In this document: piece after piece, positions 1 to 10,310 of the stretch
How the letters are laid out: each line of letters opens with the position of its first letter
How positions within the stretch are numbered: position 1 is the stretch's first letter
Assembly (NCBI GenBank): GCA_023014485.1
Contig: JAJOZX010001081.1
Location: 339,001-403,000, forward strand
Source: Bathynomus jamesi
Lineage: Eukaryota > Arthropoda > Malacostraca > Isopoda > Cirolanidae
Length of the DNA stretch: 64,000 nt
Reading direction: 5' to 3'
Notes under the pieces: model-generated
Told to the model about the DNA's origin: nothing
Seen by the model: the letters and a program-made list of their open reading frames with translations, nothing else
The model's database searches: none
Translations under genes and position numbers: made by a program

Positions 1-199
1 GAAAATAGCACGTATCTTTTCTTCACTCTTTCGGATGGTGCGTATGGTAGACTCATTCACGTGATACTCGCGGCCAAGTGATGTTATGCTCATACCACCA
101 CGCAACTTATCCAGAATCTTTATTTTCAGATAATGTCATAACCTTACGACTTTTCTTCTCTTCACTATCACTCGCAGATGCTTTACGTTTTGGTGTCAT
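1..199 (-). pseudogene. Tigger/pogo-like transposase N-terminal fragment (truncated by window edge)
   Basis: On the minus strand an ATG at 199 starts a basic stretch (MTPKRKASASDSEEKKSRKV). After a one-base frameshift at about 115-130 it continues as KILDKLRGGMSITSLGREYH followed by VNESTIRTIRKSEEKIRAIF. This is the CENP-B-type helix-turn-helix at the start of Tigger/pogo transposases, which binds the element's terminal repeats. The frameshift makes it a pseudogene as read. The DDE domain would lie outside the window. Family assignment is by motif recognition. Confidence 0.75.
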
Positions 200-547
200 A
201 CTGCTGTCTAAAGGTAATAGCAAAACACCGGCAAAATACGACATAAACAAACCAACACCACTAAACTTAACGCGGTAGCGGGACTGAGACAAAGGGTGAT
301 GCGAGAGGTGACGCGAGAGGGAGGGAGATGCTGGACTGTTGGAGAGTGTAGGAGAAAACACTAGAGCGCACATTGGCACGCGTACAGTACTACTGTATTA
401 GAGCGTGTTTGGCGGACCGTGTAAAATAAAATTCTCCGCTTTCGGCAAATAATTGTTCGCATTTATTTTTCCGTGTATAAGCAAATTCGCGCTGGACAAA
501 CACGCGTTGGACGAGGGTGTTTATGTATAGGCATAAATAAATAAATA

Positions 548-567
548 AATATATATATATACATACA

Positions 568-650
<83 letters not shown>

Positions 651-724
651 AAATTTACTCCACCAAGATTCTAACCCAGGATGACTTAAGTACCACTGCA
701 CTGCGACAAGGTAAAACCTATATG

Positions 725-784
<60 letters not shown>

Positions 785-785
785 T
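548..785. repeat. (TA)n and (AC)n microsatellites
   Basis: A (TA)n run of about 75 bp (573-646) and an (AC)n run (about 725-768) that turns into (TA)n to 785, separated by about 75 bp of unique sequence. Open frames reading YIYIYI or VCVCVC here are repeat artefacts. Confidence 0.95.
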
Positions 786-1211
786 GTACAGTATATATAT
801 TCAACTAGTAACTTCATCTATAATAAAATCGAACAATTTTTTATAATTTAATGAGAGCAAAGGAAATATTTTTACGCATTAACTCAAAACATGTTTTAAA
901 GATCCCATTTCTCCATGTTATTCTGCATAACAAAGACATTTTCTAATTTAACTCTTCTTCCCTATTTTTCTCAATAAAGATTCGTCTCCCCTCCGGCACC
1001 CTATATTGGAGAAAGGGAGAAAAACCTCGTATAAGAACTTGGGGTAAGAAAAACTTTTCCTTAATCCGATTAATGGGCAGAAGAGAGGGGAAGAATCCGA
1101 AATAAGACGGTAGGAACATTGTTCCCTTGTAAAGAAAACAATCCGGCCGTTAAAACTGGTAAAAATTTAATTTTCAGCAATGTTATTTTAACAAAAAGTA
1201 CGGTACCTATA

Positions 1212-1260
<49 letters not shown>
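786..1260. repeat. Unassigned AT-rich DNA ending in a (TA)n tract
   Basis: I recognise no coding signal in 786-1207. A (TA)n tract fills about 1208-1258. Confidence 0.7.
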
Positions 1261-1261
<1 letters not shown>

Positions 1262-1496
1262 TCGTATATGTGTATATATATTACTTATTACGGGAAAGAA
1301 AGGCTTGAATAAAACAAAAATGCAAATTTTAGCTTATAAATTACATTAAACTGGTGCCTGTTCGAATTGGTGGGTCCAGACCTCGGGGCTGAATGTGGAT
1401 TTCACTTCGACGTAAGTGTGATGAATATTTTCTCCAGATCGAAATCACCAGAACGACAAAATGCGCTTGTAGGCTAGGCACGAGTCAGTCGCAAAA

Positions 1497-1705
1497 CGAA
1501 CCCTCTTGATTGGTGGCGTCATAATGGCGATATATTTCCGAAACTATTAATACTTCCTCGTAAATATCTCACCACGCCACCCACAAACGTACGAAGTGAA
1601 CGGCTATTCAGTTCTGCGAAAAATGTAATTACCGACGCACGTAATTGTTTAGTTCCTGATGCTGCTGAACGACTAATTTTTCTAATTTTTCTAATTTTTC
1701 TAATT
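1497..1705 (+). pseudogene. hAT transposase C-terminal dimerisation domain fragment
   Basis: Plus-strand translation gives DWWRHNGDIFPKLLILPRKY, then a PPTNVRSERLFSSAKNVI block and ARNCLVPDAAERLIFL. This is the hATC domain of BED-finger hAT transposases: the tryptophan pair, the P-T-N-V-x-S-E-R-L-F-S motif carrying the catalytic glutamate, and the ending helix. The 3' end has slipped into a short tandem repeat, (ctaatttttt)n. The N-terminal DNA-binding and catalytic-aspartate parts are not recognisable upstream. A related copy with terminal repeats lies at 10311-11616. Confidence 0.8.
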
Positions 1706-1925
1706 TTTCTATCTAGTTGCCTTAAATTTCAACACTGGGTTTTGTTTCTGTGGTAATTATTATTACTGCCTGTTAATTTTTTTGTAAGGTTATTACTTAT
1801 TAGTATCACTCTAATATAACAAGTTGGATTCGTTTGTAATTATTCTTTGAAATAAAAAAATACATTTTAAACTTCATTTCCCCGCTAGAAGTGGGTACGA
1901 AAAAAGTAAAAAAAATACCTTGAAC

Positions 1926-1928
<3 letters not shown>

Positions 1929-1991
<63 letters not shown>

Positions 1992-2037
1992 CATTTGTAT
2001 AATCGTGTTGAAATTAACTTAACAGTAACCTGTATTA

Positions 2038-2077
<40 letters not shown>
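1929..2077. repeat. (GA)n and (ATT)n microsatellites
   Basis: A pure (GA)n tract fills 1929-1989 and a pure (ATT)n tract about 2036-2077. Polyleucine/serine and polyasparagine frames here are artefacts. Confidence 0.95.
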
Positions 2078-2748
2078 TGTAAGATTATGATTTTTAGTTC
2101 TAACAAAATTAACATTTTGTACCCAAAAATACACTTAATTAAAAGAAAATACCGAATAACCGAACTTTTTAAATTAAAACAAATACCGAATTACCGAATT
2201 CCTTTAAATCTAAGAAAAATATATTGTATAAAACGCAATACTTTTCTCTAGTGTATCCACACTTCATTTACAACATACAAACAAATTGGAGTACATTAAA
2301 TCATAAAACTGTCAATCATGAACCAGAAGAGAATTACGAGAAAATCCAACAAAAGTGATTTATCTTCAGAAATCCTTAATCAGCTGGGTATATATTATTA
2401 AAATTTAAGGGTATATTTGAGGTACAAATTGATGTTCAGTTACAAAACAATTTCCCCAAAACATTATCGAAAATGAAATACATCACGAGCATCGAACGAA
2501 ATACATGGAGAGTGGACAACTGGACATATTTCAAAGGCAAATTATATTTTTCATTGTAGTAGAAATTCTTTCACATTTATTTAGCAGTGGAATTATTATG
2601 GAATTATATCTATCGAATAAATTAAAATGAATCAATGCTCATTCAATTTTCATAAACTAATTCAAATTTCATTCAATTTGAAAGTTATTGAATTGCCAGC
2701 AATTGTGCCTGGTTTGCATTTAATTTTCTTATGTTCGTTTCAATAGAG

Positions 2749-2750
<2 letters not shown>
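2078..2750. other. Intergenic AT-rich DNA, no gene seen
   Basis: The only structure is a degenerate doublet of the motif ataccgaat(a/t)accgaa around 2148-2200. Short near-palindromes of this kind occur near hAT element ends, so it may belong to the hAT remnant at 1497; that is inference. Confidence 0.4.
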
Positions 2751-2787
<37 letters not shown>

Positions 2788-2791
2788 TACA

Positions 2792-2855
<64 letters not shown>
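2751..2855. repeat. (AC)n/(TA)n compound microsatellite
   Basis: (AC)n at about 2751-2782 runs through cata units into (TA)n to 2853. Confidence 0.95.
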
Positions 2856-2857
<2 letters not shown>

Positions 2858-2859
2858 AC

Positions 2860-3540
2860 AGTATATATACTCAACAATTCACTTTATCTTTATCTTATTT
2901 GTTTACAAACATTTTATTTCCTTGCTTTGTTTTAGTTGCAGCCATTGACGAGAAGACCAATTCGCATAATTATAAGGGTGCATTAAAATTAACTCTTTAC
3001 CGATACAATTGTTTGCAGGGTTGTTATGAATGCGTATATTTGAAACGTTATTAATTCGTCCCTTTCGGCGGTAAAGGGTTAAAACTCTCAACGCTTCACA
3101 TACTAATTCCGGATACCTCACTTTTCCGTGCCACCCAAAATATATATAAGTTTTCTGACGAGAACGACAACTGTAGGGTCTTGTCAGAAGAAAGTTGAAT
3201 CAATATATTTTGCAGTGTCCCTCTGCAAGTTCAGCAGACTACCACCCGTTCATTGAACGGATTAAGTGTTCACATTTTACTAAGCTTTCCACCATGACGT
3301 CGGAGGTAGTTTTGATGCTGTTTTTTCTGTTCAGGTATGTGTTGTGTTGTCATTGCCTTCAGTCTTTGGATGTTCACACCGTTTTCGTCCGCCATCTTAT
3401 TAATAAACTCGTAAATCAGAAAAAAAAAAATTTTAATTTTAACGACGAGCAAACTAGGCCCTAAGTTTGTTTCTTTATAATTTTTTTATGTAGGATATAC
3501 ATATAGGCAAGTATATATATACACAGTATATATTGTATAT
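2860..3540. other. Intergenic DNA, no recognisable gene
   Basis: One minus-strand frame (3452-3270) reads MADENGVNIQRLKAMTTQHI in its middle. I recognise no family and see no flanking repeats. Nothing else in this stretch is assignable. Confidence 0.3.
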
Positions 3541-3544
3541 CTTC

Positions 3545-4140
3545 AATCAAATGACATTTTTGTCTCGTCCTTGCAAACCTCATATTCAGCCTCTCAAGCA
3601 AGTCAGCTGATTTAGCCATGACGGATGGCTGAAATATTCTACGAGCATTGGGACCTCAGCTTATCGTTCAGAATGTCTGCTGAACACCTTCTCTCGCGAG
3701 AGTCATTTTACATCTGTGTGCAAGAGGAGAGTTTTATGAAGTGAGCCCGTTTAATCAAACAGTGCAGCAGAACGACGCCCTTTTAATGAAAATTCACGAC
3801 TTTTACCGACTCATCAAGTACGTGACTCAACTTAGGTGACATTCCTTTCACAAACAGTTCTTGATGACGTACGAAACAGTGAGTCCAAATAGCATTTGTA
3901 TAAGGGTTTTCAGTCTTGCAACAAATCCGCTGATCTTGTCAGTCGTTACTTTGGCGCCATCGTTGCAGAGAGCACCATCTTTTTCACAATTAATAGCGAA
4001 ATGTCTCGCAGCTTCAGCAAATATTTCAAAGACATTCTCCAGTTGTGTGACGAGGTAGTGCCTTACAGAATAGAATGTTTTCCTCCAGAGGCAAAAACAA
4101 AGAACAGTTCTGAGCTTCAAACATTAGTTGATTCGTCGTG
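3545..4140 (-). pseudogene. hAT transposase pseudogene (SCAND3/ZBED-like core)
   Basis: The minus strand encodes a broken series of hAT blocks. First comes HYLVTQLENVFEIFAEAARH, then CNDGAKVTTDKISGFVARLK, matching the family's C-T-D-G-A-x-A-M...SGFVARVK block with the second catalytic aspartate. Next are an HHQELFVKGMSPKLSHVLDE stretch and VKVVNF, with later fragments of the DELW/ADIF region. Frame changes and stops interrupt it repeatedly. Neither the N-terminal zinc finger nor the hATC domain is visible. Family recognition is by motif order. Confidence 0.7.
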
Positions 4141-4217
4141 ATTTGTCGACCTGAATTCCTAAAAATTCACCTATTTTCAATTTCTCTCTCAGTTACTCAC
4201 GAACATCATTAGCTTTC

Positions 4218-4470
<253 letters not shown>

Positions 4471-4528
4471 ATTAGAGCAACAGGTTGCATTAATTGGCCT
4501 GAGTGTTTCTGGCCTTTCTCTTATTACT

Positions 4529-4920
4529 AGAGCCCGGATGTTTAGGCACTAAAAACAGTTAAAAAAGCAGACAAATAGGCAAAATAAACATTCAAAATAA
4601 GCAGTAAAAAATCCCCCCCAAAATGTATAAATTTGCTTTTAAAAAACGTTTAATCTAGAATAATACCTTTATATACACATAATACATATTACATTACAAC
4701 GCCATTAGTTAACAAAACAGTAGGTAATGCAAATATTACTTACACATAATAACAATCATTTCATTCCCCAAAATTAAGTTTAATATAGAATAATACCATT
4801 ATATACGTATAAATAACATATATTACAACGCTATTAGAGGGAATCAAACAATAGATCCTGAAAATGTTGTTTACACAATAATAACAAGGATTTACATTTC
4901 AAAAAATATTTAATATAAAT
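4529..4920 (+). repeat. Dispersed repeat beginning tagagcccggatgttta (copy 1)
   Basis: The stretch from 4529 begins TAGAGCCCGGATGTTTAGGCA and continues with several aggcaaa/gcctttt-like motifs. The same start recurs at 11994. Within it, two similar blocks (about 4650-4700 and 4780-4830) repeat taatatagaataatacc(t/a)ttatatac. It looks like one end of an unidentified transposon. There is no coding capacity. Confidence 0.45.
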
Positions 4921-4971
4921 AATATATATATATATATATATATATATCTATATATATATATATATATATAT

Positions 4972-5287
4972 AGGGTGTCCCATAAGTCCGGCATCATAGG
5001 AGAAATTCATATTTTTCTATTTCTACAAACCATAATTCATATTTTTCTCTTTCTACAGGCCATAATGTCTGTGAGCAAGGAAGAACGAATCCAGATAATT
5101 CTACTCATAGGAAATCGGAGTCCATAGAAGATAAACCACGCAGTGGACCTTCAAGGAGGTCCACTGACGATGATACAGCGACTGCTATCCTGGCTCATTT
5201 TAACAAAAGTCGCAATAAGTCTCTTCGGCGATTGTTTTACCTTTCTTTATTATTTTTCCTATGATGCCGGACTTATGGGACACCCTG
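4972..5287 (+). mobile_element. Deletion derivative of a DD41D mariner (MITE, 316 bp)
   Basis: The ends are near-perfect inverted repeats (agggtgtcccataagtccgg ... ccggacttatgggacaccct), about 30 bp each. Inside is the transposase start, ATG at about 5065 with MSVSKEERIQIILLIG, then a fragment reading KPRSGPSRRSTDDDTATAIL. The remainder of the gene is deleted. Its termini match those of the longer element at 6713-7479, so it is a non-autonomous member of that family. It sits between two (TA)n tracts. Confidence 0.85.
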
Positions 5288-5293
5288 TGTATA

Positions 5294-5364
<71 letters not shown>
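5287..5364. repeat. (TA)n microsatellite
   Basis: About 75 bp of alternating TA between the DD41D MITE and the left arm of the Penelope-like palindrome. Confidence 0.95.
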
Positions 5365-5365
<1 letters not shown>

Positions 5366-5366
<1 letters not shown>

Positions 5367-6045
5367 GATGAATTTCACAATTAAACACGTGAAATGAATG
5401 AACGATGCAAATCTATACAAGGAAAAAGAAAAATGATTCCAAGGCCTTTCGTGTATTAAGAAGTACACCTCGTCAGGGAATGAAGGGAGAAGGCGAGATG
5501 ACAAAAATATATACCTATGTACAGCGAGACAGAACAATAAAAAGATTAGTACATGATTAACGAGAGTTGATTAGAGGCAAAAGGTATTTTGACAGGATAT
5601 TGTCAATTTCATACATTCCCGCACTGTTATTGAAATTATTTTTAAAATGGATAAATGCACATTCTAGAATATTCCTTTCAATTATATCTGTTTTTAACGA
5701 GCGCTTTAGAATTATCCTACTTCATACTTTGATTACATCTATACATATGGTTAAGCAATGCATTAGAATTATTTGCTGTTCTACACGGATATTTATGCTG
5801 TTTTACCCTAATGTCTAACGTTTTACCCGTTTGGCCTATATATATTGAGTTACACTATGTACATCCAATGGAATACACACAACCAACAACATTATCCTGG
5901 CTATTATTTATTAGGCGAGATTTAATAGTATTATTATACTTAAAGACTACATTGTTACCAATTGCTTTATTAAGTAAAGACGGAAGATATTAAAAATTTA
6001 CATGGTAAGGTAGGCTAAGGATATTTTTACGCTCAAATTCCCTTA
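5366..6045 (-). pseudogene. Penelope-like element 3' end with GIY-YIG domain, left arm of palindrome
   Basis: The minus strand encodes the C-terminus of a Penelope-like retroelement protein: CVYSIGCT, a stop, CNSIYIGQTGKTLDIRVKQH, then the cysteine/histidine-containing tail NHMYRCNQSMK. This is the GIY-YIG endonuclease domain that follows the reverse transcriptase in endonuclease-bearing Penelope-like elements. The 3' UTR includes a block near 5440-5540 (gcctttcgtgtattaagaagtacacctcgtcaggg). The arm is an inverted copy of 6160-7580. The two arms carry different mutations: this one keeps frame at GQTGKT where the other has an insertion. Confidence 0.8.
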
Positions 6046-6047
6046 TT

Positions 6048-6712
6048 TTGTATTCCGAGTTATGCAATATCATGAATATTGGTACTAAATTATGTTATCC
6101 TATTTCATTTCTAGATAACTGCCTTAGGAAAGCCAAGAATAGATATTATATTTACAATAGTGTAACTGTAAAGGAATTTGACCGTAAAAATATCCTTAGC
6201 TTACCTTACCATGTTAATTTTCAATATCTTCCGATTTTACTTAAAGTAACTGGTATCAACGTAGTCTTTAAGTATAGTAATACTGTTAAATCACGCCTAA
6301 TAAAGAATAGCCCGGATAATGAGGTTGGTTGTGTGTATTCGATCGGATGTACACAATGTAACTCAGTATATATAGGCCAAACTGGGTAAAACGTTAGATA
6401 TTAGGGTAAAACAGCATAAATATGCGTGTAGAACAGCAAATAATTCTAATGCATTGTTTAACCATATGTATAGATGTAATCAAAGTATGAAGTGGGATAG
6501 TTTTAAAGCGCTCGTTAAAAACACAAATATAATTGAAAGGAATATTCTAGAATGTGCATTTATCCATTTTAAAAATAATTTCAATAACAGTGCGGGAATG
6601 TATAAAATTGATAATATCCTGATAAAATACTTTTTGCCTCTAATTAACTCTTGTTAATTATGTGCTAATCTTTTTATTTTTTCTGTCCCGCTGTACAAAG
6701 GTACCTTATATA
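6048..6712 (+). pseudogene. Penelope-like element 3' end with GIY-YIG domain, right arm of palindrome
   Basis: From about 6115 the frame reads SFLDNCLRKAKNRYYIYNSV and continues through EFDRKNILSLPYHVNFQYLP to a GIY-YIG core, VGCVYSIGCTQCNSVYIGQ. A one-base insertion near 6389 then breaks the frame. The tail resumes at 6454 (NHMYRCNQSMKWDSFKALVK) and ends near 6657. The 3' UTR is interrupted by a DD41D mariner at 6713-7479 and resumes at 7482-7580. This is a dead fragment lacking the reverse transcriptase. Confidence 0.85.
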
Positions 6713-7479
6713 CAAGGTGTCCCATAAGTCCGGCATCATAGGAGAAATTCATATTTTTCTACTTCTACAAACCATAATTCATATGCTCGGGATGCCAATT
6801 TCCCGTCCACCATTCTGTTCAGTGACGAGGCTGTTTTTTATGGAAATGGTGAGGTAAATCGACAGAACACCCGCTACTGGTCTCAAAACAACCCTCACTG
6901 GTATACTTCTTCAAAGGAATAAGGTGCATCTCGGGTGATGGTATGGTGTGGCATTTGGAAGGATCGCATCATAGGCCCCCTCTTTTTCGATGAACATGTC
7001 ACTGGAGGCACCTAGCTACGTATGCTCAAGGAAGAAGCATTTCCCAGTGTCTTGAACGAAGAAGGAAATTTCGCAACATGGTTCCAGCAAGACGGCGCTC
7101 CTGCACATTACAGCACCCAAGTAAGGGAATACCTGTACCAACAATTCCCTGGTCATTGGATAGGACGTCGAGGGCCTGTGGAATGGCCAGCTAGAAGCCC
7201 GGATCTCACGCCACTATATTTTTATCTCTGGGGCCACTTGAAAGCGCTGGTAACGCAGAGAAAATTAGGAGTGTTGAACATTTGTGGCAGCGCATTATTG
7301 GGGCATGTAACACCATTACTCCTGACATCATTCACCGTGTGCTTGCTGACTGGGTATCACGTCTGAATTTGTGTATTGAAAACAATGGTTGACATATTGA
7401 GCACGTTCTGTAAATAAGAGCTTTTGTTTTGCCTTTTTTGATTATTTTTCCTATGATGCCGGACTTATGGGACACCCTG
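6713..7479 (+). pseudogene. DD41D mariner, internally deleted, transposase inactive
   Basis: A 767-bp element with inverted termini (caaggtgtcccataagtccg / ccggacttatgggacaccct) and flanking TA dinucleotides, as expected for Tc1/mariner. The remaining transposase frame begins in the catalytic domain: LFSDEAVFYGNGEVNRQNTR (first D), VMVWCGIWKDRIIGPLFFDE, then from 7022 a clean frame with FQQDGAPAHY (second D) and SPDLTPLYFYLWG. The third catalytic Asp of the PLD motif is Tyr. There are stops at about 6919 and 7013, and the N-terminal half is absent. It is inserted in the Penelope right arm. Confidence 0.9.
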
Positions 7480-7481
7480 TA

Positions 7482-7580
7482 TTTTTGTCATCTCGCCTTC
7501 TCTCTTTATTCCCTGACGAGGTGTACTTCTGAATATACGAAAGACCTTGGAATCATTTTTCTTTTTCCTTGTGGGTTTGC
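7482..7580 (+). mobile_element. Distal 3' UTR of the Penelope-like right arm, split by the DD41D insertion
   Basis: The block gtcatctcgccttctctctttattccctgacgaggtgtacttctgaatatacgaaaga is the reverse complement of left-arm sequence at about 5440-5520. It proves the right arm was continuous before the mariner inserted. Confidence 0.85.
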
Positions 7581-7582
<2 letters not shown>

Positions 7583-7620
<38 letters not shown>

Positions 7621-7697
7621 TCAGGGAAAAGGGGCGACAAGTTTGACCTTCGTGAAATGAGGAATCATCGCACGGAACATTTGAAAGGTTGAAAGGC

Positions 7698-7730
<33 letters not shown>

Positions 7731-7738
7731 ATATATAT
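7583..7738 (+). mobile_element. LINE 3' tail (AAGCTTGACCTTCGT type) between (TA)n tracts
   Basis: The 75-bp block 7620-7698 reads ggggcgacaagtttgaccttcgtgaaatgaggaatcatcgcacggaacat...aaggttgaaagg, then (AT)n. The same block occurs at 55985-56060. It also matches the 3' end of the LINE at 20960-25320 (shared gaccttcgtg, gcacggaaca and ggtt-a-gg elements, then TA repeats). I read it as a severely 5'-truncated LINE insertion. Confidence 0.6.
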
Positions 7739-7845
7739 TCTTTTATGCAGGAAAGAGGGAGTCAAGGGCGACGCCCGCAAAAATGTCCCTTCATAGAAGG
7801 AAAAGAATAGGGCCGAAATCAAGGTCTCCAACGTTGATAAAAACT
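7739..7845 (-). mobile_element. LINE 3' tail fragment (gcgggcgt..cctgcataaaa type)
   Basis: On the minus strand this ends tttttgcgggcgtcgcccttgactccctctttcctgcataaaa. Related blocks occur at 26775-26850, 38862-38962 and 39020-39068, all minus. At 26830-27060 the block is joined to a LINE reverse-transcriptase C-terminus, which identifies it as a LINE 3' UTR. Confidence 0.6.
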
Positions 7846-7849
7846 ATGA

Positions 7850-8275
7850 CTTTCTTTTTTAATTTTGAAAAGAATGTGTAGTGTGTAAGATGCATGTATG
7901 TGTAGTGAGAAATACAGTAAGAAGCGTGTGTTTGAGAGCATGCTGGATTGCTGACAATGTAGATGAGACACGGTAAAAGATCAGCTGATCAATATGGCTG
8001 ATTACACCCGACAAGAGAAAGTAAAACTAATTTTATTACATGCAGCTTCCTCTGGGCACATTCAAAATCCGTTGTTTACCAGGCAAGACCACGAACTATT
8101 CAACAGTTAAAAGACAACATAAAACAAGTACTCGTATGTAACAACGTAATGAACGTAAATTACGTGATCCAATTAATATATGCCAACACCCGAATGGCAA
8201 ACAATTTGAACATTTATTGTCTTCATAACAAGTGAAAAATAATTCCCTCTGGTATCTGGTAACGGACTTTTGTTA

Positions 8276-8280
<5 letters not shown>
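7850..8280 (+). pseudogene. Gutted DD41D mariner: N-terminus joined to C-terminus
   Basis: An ATG at 7994 opens MADYTRQEKVKLILLHAASS, the usual start of DD41D transposases. Within 70 bp the sequence jumps to the C-terminal region (VVYQARPRTIQQLKDNIKQ ... NGKQFEHLLSS, stop about 8237), with a frameshift between. The whole catalytic core is deleted. The upstream 150 bp (7850-7993, tgtgtagtgtgtaagatgcatgtatgtgtagtg...) recurs at 44490-44850, where it is split by a MITE. I cannot see clear terminal repeats. Confidence 0.7.

Positions 8281-8338
<58 letters not shown>
8278..8338. repeat. (TA)n microsatellite
   Basis: Alternating TA tract immediately left of the Tc1-like element. Confidence 0.95.
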
Positions 8339-8339
<1 letters not shown>

Positions 8340-8341
<2 letters not shown>

Positions 8342-9836
8342 GTGGGCGTTCAAAAGTCTGTGTCCACTTTATAATCAACCAATTTATTGTAAATTGTACA
8401 AGTATATATGATAATTACAACAAAATTTGATATTTTATTGTTACATTATTTGCTTCTAAATATAATTATTGTAAATTAGTAAAGAAATTAACAATTTAAT
8501 GGCATAATCTCCCAGAGAGAATCAAGAGAAGTTATATTCGTTTTAGCTTTCAGACTCTTCAAATGGTCCCAAAGATGCTCTATTGAATTGAGATCAGGAC
8601 TTTGTAGAGGAAACTTCATAATTTGTAGAACACCTTCATCTTTTTTCTTGTTGAGATAGTTCATGCAAAGGTTAGAAGTGTGCTTTGGGTCGTTATCCTT
8701 CTGGAAAATGAATCCTTGACCACAAAGCCTCAATCCTGATGGTATTGTATGTCTCACTAGTATGGAGTGGTACTTCTCTTTTGTGAGAGTGTAAGTGATT
8801 CTATGAAGATCTCCAACTCCAGAATAACTGAAACAACCCCAAACTTGCCTCCACCATGTTTAACTGAATGTTTTATGCAGGGATCTATCAGTTTTTCGTT
8901 GGTTCTACGTTTAACTTAAACTCTTCTATGAGACCCAAAAAGTTCCACTTTTGATTCATGAATAAAAAGAACTTTTTTCAGTCGTCTACAGTAAAATTTC
9001 GATATTCTCTTGCCCACTCCAATCTTTTAGTCTTATTTTGTTTCCTCAGTAGTGGATTGGACACAGCAACTCTGCCATGGAGACCAGCTTTTATGAATCT
9101 TCTATTTATATTATTTGTACTTATTGGAGAGTCCCGTTGTTCATTCAACTGTGCCTGAATCTGTGTGGCTGTGGCTTTTCTGTCACCCAGTGATGTAACC
9201 TTGATGTAATGATCCTCAGACTCAGTAGTCACTTTAGGTCTGCCAGATCTTGTCTTTGAAGAGCACGATCCAGATCTTTATATCTGCTTATAGTTCTTTG
9301 GACGGCCCCTTTTGAAACGTTAATTTTTGCCAAGATCTGGCGTTGGGACATTCCCGCTCTTGAAAGGGCAATTAGTTGTCCTCTCTAGGATAAACTTAGT
9401 TCCTTAGACATTTCAATTACGGCCTGTAAAAAGAGAATAGAGATAATGATTAATTATTTTTTAATCGAATTGCTACAATGTCATTGACTAATTGGTTTTA
9501 TCAGTTATAATAGACCAGTTGTTAAAATTACTATATGAATATACAATTTGGAGAATTAATAACATTTGGCTAAGGTCTGTCACCAATACCTTGGTTAAAA
9601 TCGGTGTTATTATACTGCAAAGAAAAAACGTAACAGGACCAAAAAGGACCATTTTCATTAATGTGTGCTTTCTTATGAAATAAGAGCTACATTACTTACA
9701 CATGTAGTAGAATATATGAAATACCATTCCTTGTAAAAGAAAATACCTTAATATAACGGACATACTTTCTCAGAGTTGTATTATTTTCTAGAAATGGTCT
9801 AAAACTGAGGTGGATGCAGACTTTTGAACGCCACTG
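8340..9836 (-). pseudogene. Degenerate Tc1-like transposon
   Basis: The termini are inverted: cagtgggcgttcaaaagtctgtgtccac on the left and, read inward from the right, cagtggcgttcaaaagtctgcatccac. The minus strand reads in transposase order. First is an HTH region around 9410-9270 (MSQRQILAKINVSKGAVQRT). Next is 9232-8978 (ESEDHYIKVTSLGDRKATAT ... GLHGRVAVSNPLLRKQNKTK). Then VLFIHESKVELFGSHRRV, where the first catalytic Asp (normally SDES) is His. Last is 8757-8488, with FQKDNDPKHTS and SPDLNSIEHLWDHLKS carrying the second Asp and the Glu. Stops and frameshifts separate the blocks. About 1.5 kb, typical for Tc1, and inactive. Confidence 0.85.
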
Positions 9837-9837
9837 T

Positions 9838-9856
9838 GTGTGTTGTGTGTGTGTGT

Positions 9857-9904
<48 letters not shown>

Positions 9905-10024
9905 TTTTTTGACATCACTGTAGAATGTGCAAATTGTTATTAGTTATGTATAGAATATTTGCGTTTTCAATTGAAATGAAACTAGATGTGCTCAGTAAAA
10001 GAGAGAGAGAGAGAGAGAGAAAGA

Positions 10025-10058
<34 letters not shown>

Positions 10059-10064
10059 AGAAGA

Positions 10065-10116
<52 letters not shown>
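9838..10116. repeat. (TA)n and interrupted (GA)n tracts
   Basis: (TA)n fills about 9857-9901. An imperfect (GA)n tract with gaa/aag interruptions fills 10004-10116; on the minus strand it reads as serine/leucine repeats. Confidence 0.95.
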
Positions 10117-10120
<4 letters not shown>

Positions 10121-10310
10121 CGTGATGAAAGTATGACTGATCGTTTGTACAAAAAGTAAACAATATATTTTTAAAAGGTTTTCAGACCTTTTACAGTAGA
10201 CAAAATCCAATTGATTACGTATTAATGCGCAGATTTATAAATAATAACTAAGGTAAAGGTCACATCCATTTTCCATGTCCCCAGTAAATTGAAGGGATAA
10301 GGGTCTAAAC

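Noticed and set aside
390..770. Long open frames reading YIYIYI, VCVCVC, SLSLSL or HTHTHT across microsatellites (also at 1806-2134, 4209-4490, 5143-5397, 9915-10210, 36596-36997, 49395-49670)
   Set aside because: They are translations of (TA)n, (AC)n or (GA)n and have no recognisable domain beyond the repeat.
3270..3452. Small gene starting MADENGVNIQRLK
   Set aside because: About 40 codons, no family and no flanking repeats; insufficient evidence.
5366..6712. Assembly artefact (false palindrome) at the Penelope-like copies
   Set aside because: The arms differ in sequence and lesions, and only one arm has the mariner insertion, so they are separate real copies.
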